This document shows positions 6,380 to 8,454 of a stretch of 8,454 nucleotides of DNA, one piece after another. The stretch is from Immundisolibacteraceae bacterium. GTDB taxonomy: Bacteria > Pseudomonadota > Gammaproteobacteria > Immundisolibacterales > Immundisolibacteraceae. The stretch covers positions 1 to 8,454 of the forward strand of contig JAESTY010000170.1 of NCBI GenBank assembly GCA_016763355.1, written 5' to 3'. The notes beneath the pieces were generated by a model, which made no database searches, had not been told where the DNA came from, and was given only the letters and a program-made list of their open reading frames with translations. Position numbers and translations under genes: made by a program. Within the stretch, counting starts at the first letter, position 1; each line of letters opens with the position of its first letter.

Positions 6380-7525
6380 TTATTCTTGTGGGATCTCCGG
6401 TTCAGGATACCTTTCGAGCAATAATTCCAAAACTGCCCTCAGGCCACTCGCTTTCGCCGACCACTGATCTATTGAGTAACCCAGGTACTTGTTATCGAAA
6501 CCATCGGGCGAAGATAGCCCTAGTTTATCTGCCAGCTGTTTGCCCAGAAACGGTCTGAAATCGCGATCTTGCGGTAGCCCGTCGTAATGCCCATAGCTGA
6601 CTGTCAACTTGCCATTAGAATCTATCGTAAAGATCGAACGAGTTCCGAAATGGGACCAACCAACCGAAAATGACCCATTAACGTTGCCAGTACCCCACGA
6701 AACCCGTCCCAAAAGGTTTTGAGATTCTTCCAGCATTTTTCCCACTGCCACGGTCTGTTCTTTCGTCAACCGCTCGGCTACCTGACCGAAAAAAGACTGT
6801 TTATCCCATTTTCGACGTTTGCCGCTGCTGACAGAAACAATCCGTTTTACCTGTCGTGCCTGTTCGGTATAGCCAAACAATATCGGTGACACAATTTTCA
6901 AACCCGCGTGCTCGTACTGACGGGCCTCTACTAGCAACACCTCTGAACGTTCCATCTGTCTATTCAGAAAATCAACGACACTTTTTAATTCCGGCGGCGA
7001 CTGTTCGAGAAAAAACACTAACCTCACCTGCCCCTCTCGCAAGTTATCCTCAATGCACTGGAAAAACTCGTCGATATTTTCAGAACCGTCCGGCCGAAGC
7101 CGTCTGATCTCAGACTCTAACGAAGTCCCCTTCTGCTCAGCAGTGCTTTCAGCATATGTACGCATCTGCTCTTTGGACCAGTAGTAATGACCATTCGCTG
7201 CATATTCAAGCATTTGCCCAACGACTTCCCTTCTGGCCCGAGTGTCGCTATATCTTTTGCACTCAATGAAGGTCGGCACGCCATCCTGGTCGACGAAAAG
7301 GAAATCAATGCTCCAACGATTTCCACCAGAGGCTGGATCCGGCACCGGCATTTCCCGTTTAACCACTAGCCAGCGCCGCGGGTCCTCGGGCCTGATCTGA
7401 TCGCCAGGTATCAGATCCGGATTTAGCTCCAAAATACGCTGAAGTTCAGCCTCCTCGTCAGAACAGTGAACCACTGTCATTGCTTCGGTAGTTGCATCTT
7501 CTTTGACGACATACACTTTTGACAC
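6380..7525 (-). CDS. PD-(D/E)XK nuclease-like protein (NucS/DUF91-like nuclease core) in a ccdAB operon
   Basis: A 381-residue protein. Residues about 20-120 look like a restriction-endonuclease-fold core: D74 in WSIDFLF, E88-C-K90 in TFIECKRY, and Q104 in VVGQMLEYA, matching D...ExK...Q with metal-binding and catalytic spacing. Residue pair E25/E28 and LELNPDLIPGDQI (32-44) resemble the N-terminal part of NucS/DUF91-type proteins. Residues about 165-235 form a second alpha/beta segment (RLVFFLEQ, EVLLVEAR, IVSPILFGY). After a basic patch (GKRRKW, 235-240) comes a C-terminal region to 381 that I cannot assign. Predicted role: DNA cleavage, possibly in defence or plasmid/phage control. GTG is the start, 2 nt after the ccdB stop, with only a weak RBS; an internal ATG at residue 16 is an alternative. 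No membrane segments. Nuclease activity is inferred. Confidence 0.78.
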   Translation of the reverse strand: MSKVYVVKEDATTEAMTVVHCSDEEAELQRILELNPDLIPGDQIRPEDPRRWLVVKREMPVPDPASGGNRWSIDFLFVDQDGVPTFIECKRYSDTRARREVVGQMLEYAANGHYYWSKEQMRTYAESTAEQKGTSLESEIRRLRPDGSENIDEFFQCIEDNLREGQVRLVFFLEQSPPELKSVVDFLNRQMERSEVLLVEARQYEHAGLKIVSPILFGYTEQARQVKRIVSVSSGKRRKWDKQSFFGQVAERLTKEQTVAVGKMLEESQNLLGRVSWGTGNVNGSFSVGWSHFGTRSIFTIDSNGKLTVSYGHYDGLPQDRDFRPFLGKQLADKLGLSSPDGFDNKYLGYSIDQWSAKASGLRAVLELLLERYPEPEIPQE

Positions 7526-7527
7526 GG

Positions 7528-7845
7528 CTAAATCCCGGTAATCGCAAAGTCTAGAGAAGCGATAATTTCATCTCGATAATGCGCCAGTGAACTAACCGGC
7601 TCGTTCAACATTTCGACTGGTATGGACGCTATTTGTGGTGTCAGCAGCAGTAGCTTGCTTTGCTGGTATTCAATAACCGGGGTGAGCCGGGTAATTTGCT
7701 CACTGTTAAAATGGCTAAATTTCCCAAGCGGCACCACGATCCGGGTGGAAATGCTGGAAATCAACGAAGTTTGTATATCAACTAAAAAAGGAAAAGCGTC
7801 TCGTGTTGCTTCGTTTGGATTGATGTAGACGTCAAACTGGCTCAC
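7528..7845 (-). CDS. ccdB: CcdB-like toxin (DNA gyrase poison family)
   Basis: A 105-residue protein with the CcdB pattern: N-terminal MSQFDVYINP, FLVDIQTSLI (20-29), RIVVPL (35-40), TPVIEY (55-60), TPQIASIPVEML (69-80), and a C-terminal helix ending AITGI. F-plasmid CcdB ends WGI and uses these residues against gyrase; as I recall, the chromosomal Vibrio fischeri CcdB ends ITGI as here, so the tail looks intact. By family, it traps GyrA-DNA complexes and is neutralised by CcdA. The GTG start overlaps the ccdA stop by one base (TAGTG) and has no clear RBS, so translation probably depends on coupling to ccdA, which keeps toxin below antitoxin. The nuclease gene follows after 2 nt. Confidence 0.9.
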   Translation of the reverse strand: MSQFDVYINPNEATRDAFPFLVDIQTSLISSISTRIVVPLGKFSHFNSEQITRLTPVIEYQQSKLLLLTPQIASIPVEMLNEPVSSLAHYRDEIIASLDFAITGI

Positions 7846-8090
7846 TAAAAAGCCCGAAACGCGTCACTAAAACAGCCGTTTTTTTTCACAAACTCGTTAT
7901 AGGCAGTTATCGCACTACTGTTTTCATCTGCCCATTGTTTGCCTTCAGCTTGAGCCAGTTTGGCTTTCAATGCCTGCTCTAATGTCGCCGACAAGTTAAT
8001 TTTAAGCGCCCGGGACCGCTTCAGTAGATCACTATTAACACTTAAATTCGTGGCTTTTTTTGGAGCTTTATCATTATACAAAGAGTGCAC
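7845..8090 (-). CDS. ccdA: CcdA-like antitoxin
   Basis: An 81-residue protein. The N-terminal ribbon-helix-helix region (about 12-48: KKATNLSVNSDLL, then RALKINLSATLEQAL) should dimerise and bind operator DNA. The C-terminal part (about 49-81: KQWADENSSAITAYNEFVKK, then NGCFSDAFRAF) matches the flexible CcdB-binding tail, where F-plasmid CcdA has NGSFADENRDW. GTG at 8090 is chosen because a purine-rich stretch GGGGAAGAGAG (8094-8104) precedes it and no in-frame ATG exists; a TTG three codons later is possible. It is first gene of the ccdA-ccdB-nuclease set and starts 118 nt after the amidohydrolase stop. By family it autorepresses with CcdB; candidate operator repeats lie just upstream. Confidence 0.88.
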   Translation of the reverse strand: MHSLYNDKAPKKATNLSVNSDLLKRSRALKINLSATLEQALKAKLAQAEGKQWADENSSAITAYNEFVKKNGCFSDAFRAF

Positions 8091-8140
8091 AGTCTCTCTT
8101 CCCCATCATTTCTGGGTCTCATCGACTCGACCAACCCAAT

Positions 8141-8154
8141 CATGCGCATAAGAG
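8141..8154. repeat. Direct repeat copy 1, CATGCGCATAAGAG, candidate operator half
   Basis: Matches copy 2 (8184-8197) at 13 of 14 bases. The copies are 43 bp apart start to start, about four helical turns. This copy lies just downstream of the candidate ccdA -10 and also holds the left arm of an inverted repeat ATGCG-N10-CGCAT (8142-8161). Confidence 0.55.
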
Positions 8155-8156
8155 TA

Positions 8157-8185
8157 CGCATAGCAATCACCATTAACAATGTCCA
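8157..8185 (-). promoter_or_regulatory. Candidate promoter of the ccdA-ccdB-nuclease operon
   Basis: On the minus strand, -35 TGGACA (8180-8185, five of six), a 17-nt spacer and -10 TATGCG (8157-8162, three of six). It sits between the amidohydrolase stop and ccdA, bracketed by the two direct repeats, as expected for a repressible toxin-antitoxin promoter. The poor -10 keeps confidence modest. Confidence 0.4.
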
Positions 8186-8197
8186 TGCGCTTAAGAG
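8184..8197. repeat. Direct repeat copy 2, CATGCGCTTAAGAG, candidate operator half
   Basis: Second copy of the 14-bp repeat (one A/T difference from 8141-8154). It overlaps the upstream edge of the candidate -35 and ends 11 bp before the amidohydrolase stop codon. Confidence 0.55.
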
Positions 8198-8208
8198 AAG
8201 CATTCCTC

Positions 8209-8454
8209 CTAAAAACCGTAAAACCTGACCGCATTATCGGCAAAAATATTATTCAGATCAGTCTCACTATAAGCGTCACTGGCATTGATGTCGGCAATGT
8301 CTGCTTTGCAAAGCTCAGGATTGGTTTCATGGGGAAAATCTGATGAGTAGAGCCAACCTCGGCTACCGACCGCGGCGATGGTCTGTGGCAGAAACTTCTC
8401 TTTACCCTCGGTACCGATATAAATCCGATCTTCCTGTATCTGGCGAATAATGTA
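8209..8454 (-). CDS. Amidohydrolase 2 family protein (metal-dependent hydrolase/decarboxylase), C-terminal 81 codons
   Basis: The minus-strand frame is open from the window edge to a TAG at 8209-8211. There is no Met in the fragment; the gene begins right of the window. Visible features: RIYIGTEG, then SRGWLYSSDFPH (31-42 of the fragment), the conserved 'GSDxPH' motif of Amidohydrolase-2 (TIM-barrel) enzymes with the metal-binding/catalytic Asp, and the closing ETDLNNIFADNAVRFYGF, the usual 'IL.dNA.rfYg' end of this family. Relatives include decarboxylases such as ACMSD and gamma-resorcylate decarboxylase and lactone hydrolases of aromatic catabolism. The exact reaction cannot be told from the end alone. 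A link with the Rieske dioxygenase downstream on the same strand is plausible but is interrupted by the ccdAB-nuclease genes. Confidence 0.85.
   Translation of the reverse strand, partial: YIIRQIQEDRIYIGTEGKEKFLPQTIAAVGSRGWLYSSDFPHETNPELCKADIADINASDAYSETDLNNIFADNAVRFYGF

Noticed and set aside
6370..6394. Inverted repeat ATCCCA/TGGGAT around the nuclease stop codon as a terminator
   Set aside because: Only 6 bp with a 13-nt loop, and the T-run lies in the loop instead of after the stem.
7528..7536. CcdB tail reads TGI where F-plasmid CcdB has WGI, which might suggest a dead toxin
   Set aside because: As I recall, the chromosomal Vibrio fischeri CcdB, which is active on gyrase, ends the same way, so this is a family variant and not evidence of inactivation.
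8073..8078. Perfect TATAAT on the minus strand inside the first codons of ccdA
   Set aside because: No -35-like hexamer at 16-18 nt and no extended -10; a start there would leave ccdA without a usable start codon except possibly none in frame.
8091..8208. Integron attC site around ccdAB, since ccd pairs occur in Vibrio cassette arrays
   Set aside because: No paired core sites of the GTTRRRY/RYYYAAC type with the expected spacing were seen, and no neighbouring cassette or integrase.

Overview
The window looks like a chromosomal segment from a gammaproteobacterium, probably a free-living aquatic one. This is inferred from the protein families (hybrid sensor kinase, stand-alone PncC, BenA/AntA-type Rieske oxygenase, CcdAB resembling the chromosomal Vibrio type) and from moderate base composition. 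No rRNA, tRNA, IS element or CRISPR array was found. Genes are dense; the one long stretch without a large gene (3266-3797) holds a small transcription unit of its own.

Left part, 1-3265: the 3' portion of a PAS-histidine kinase-receiver hybrid kinase is followed on the same strand by a lone CheY-like receiver, probably its phosphorelay partner. Convergent to these is a NYN-LOTUS protein (putative RNase/RNA-binding). It is divergent from a small SAM-methyltransferase-like gene, with only 26 bp between the two start codons.

Middle, 3266-3797: a string of predicted hairpins, a strong ribosome binding site, a 30-codon hydrophobic ORF, a long hairpin whose 16-nt loop is all C/U except its first base and contains CCUCCU (an anti-Shine-Dalgarno sequence), and a clear intrinsic terminator. 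I read this as a small-protein mRNA and/or a regulatory RNA. It is the least explained part of the window.

Right part, 3798-8454, all on the minus strand: in order of transcription, the C-terminal 81 codons of an Amidohydrolase-2 family protein, a ccdA-like antitoxin, a ccdB-like gyrase-type toxin, a PD-(D/E)XK nuclease-like protein, a Rieske ring-hydroxylating dioxygenase alpha subunit, its beta subunit (ATGA overlap), and pncC/cinA-C. The antitoxin, toxin and nuclease genes are packed with a 1-nt overlap and a 2-nt gap, and each appears to start with GTG. They look like one three-gene toxin-antitoxin-nuclease module lying between two catabolic genes. A near-perfect 14-bp direct repeat brackets a candidate promoter upstream of the antitoxin. 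The dioxygenase has a candidate promoter of its own; its ferredoxin/reductase partner is not in the window.

The strongest candidates for something new are the CcdA-CcdB-nuclease operon and the structured small-ORF/anti-SD RNA unit. Both are inferred from sequence alone.
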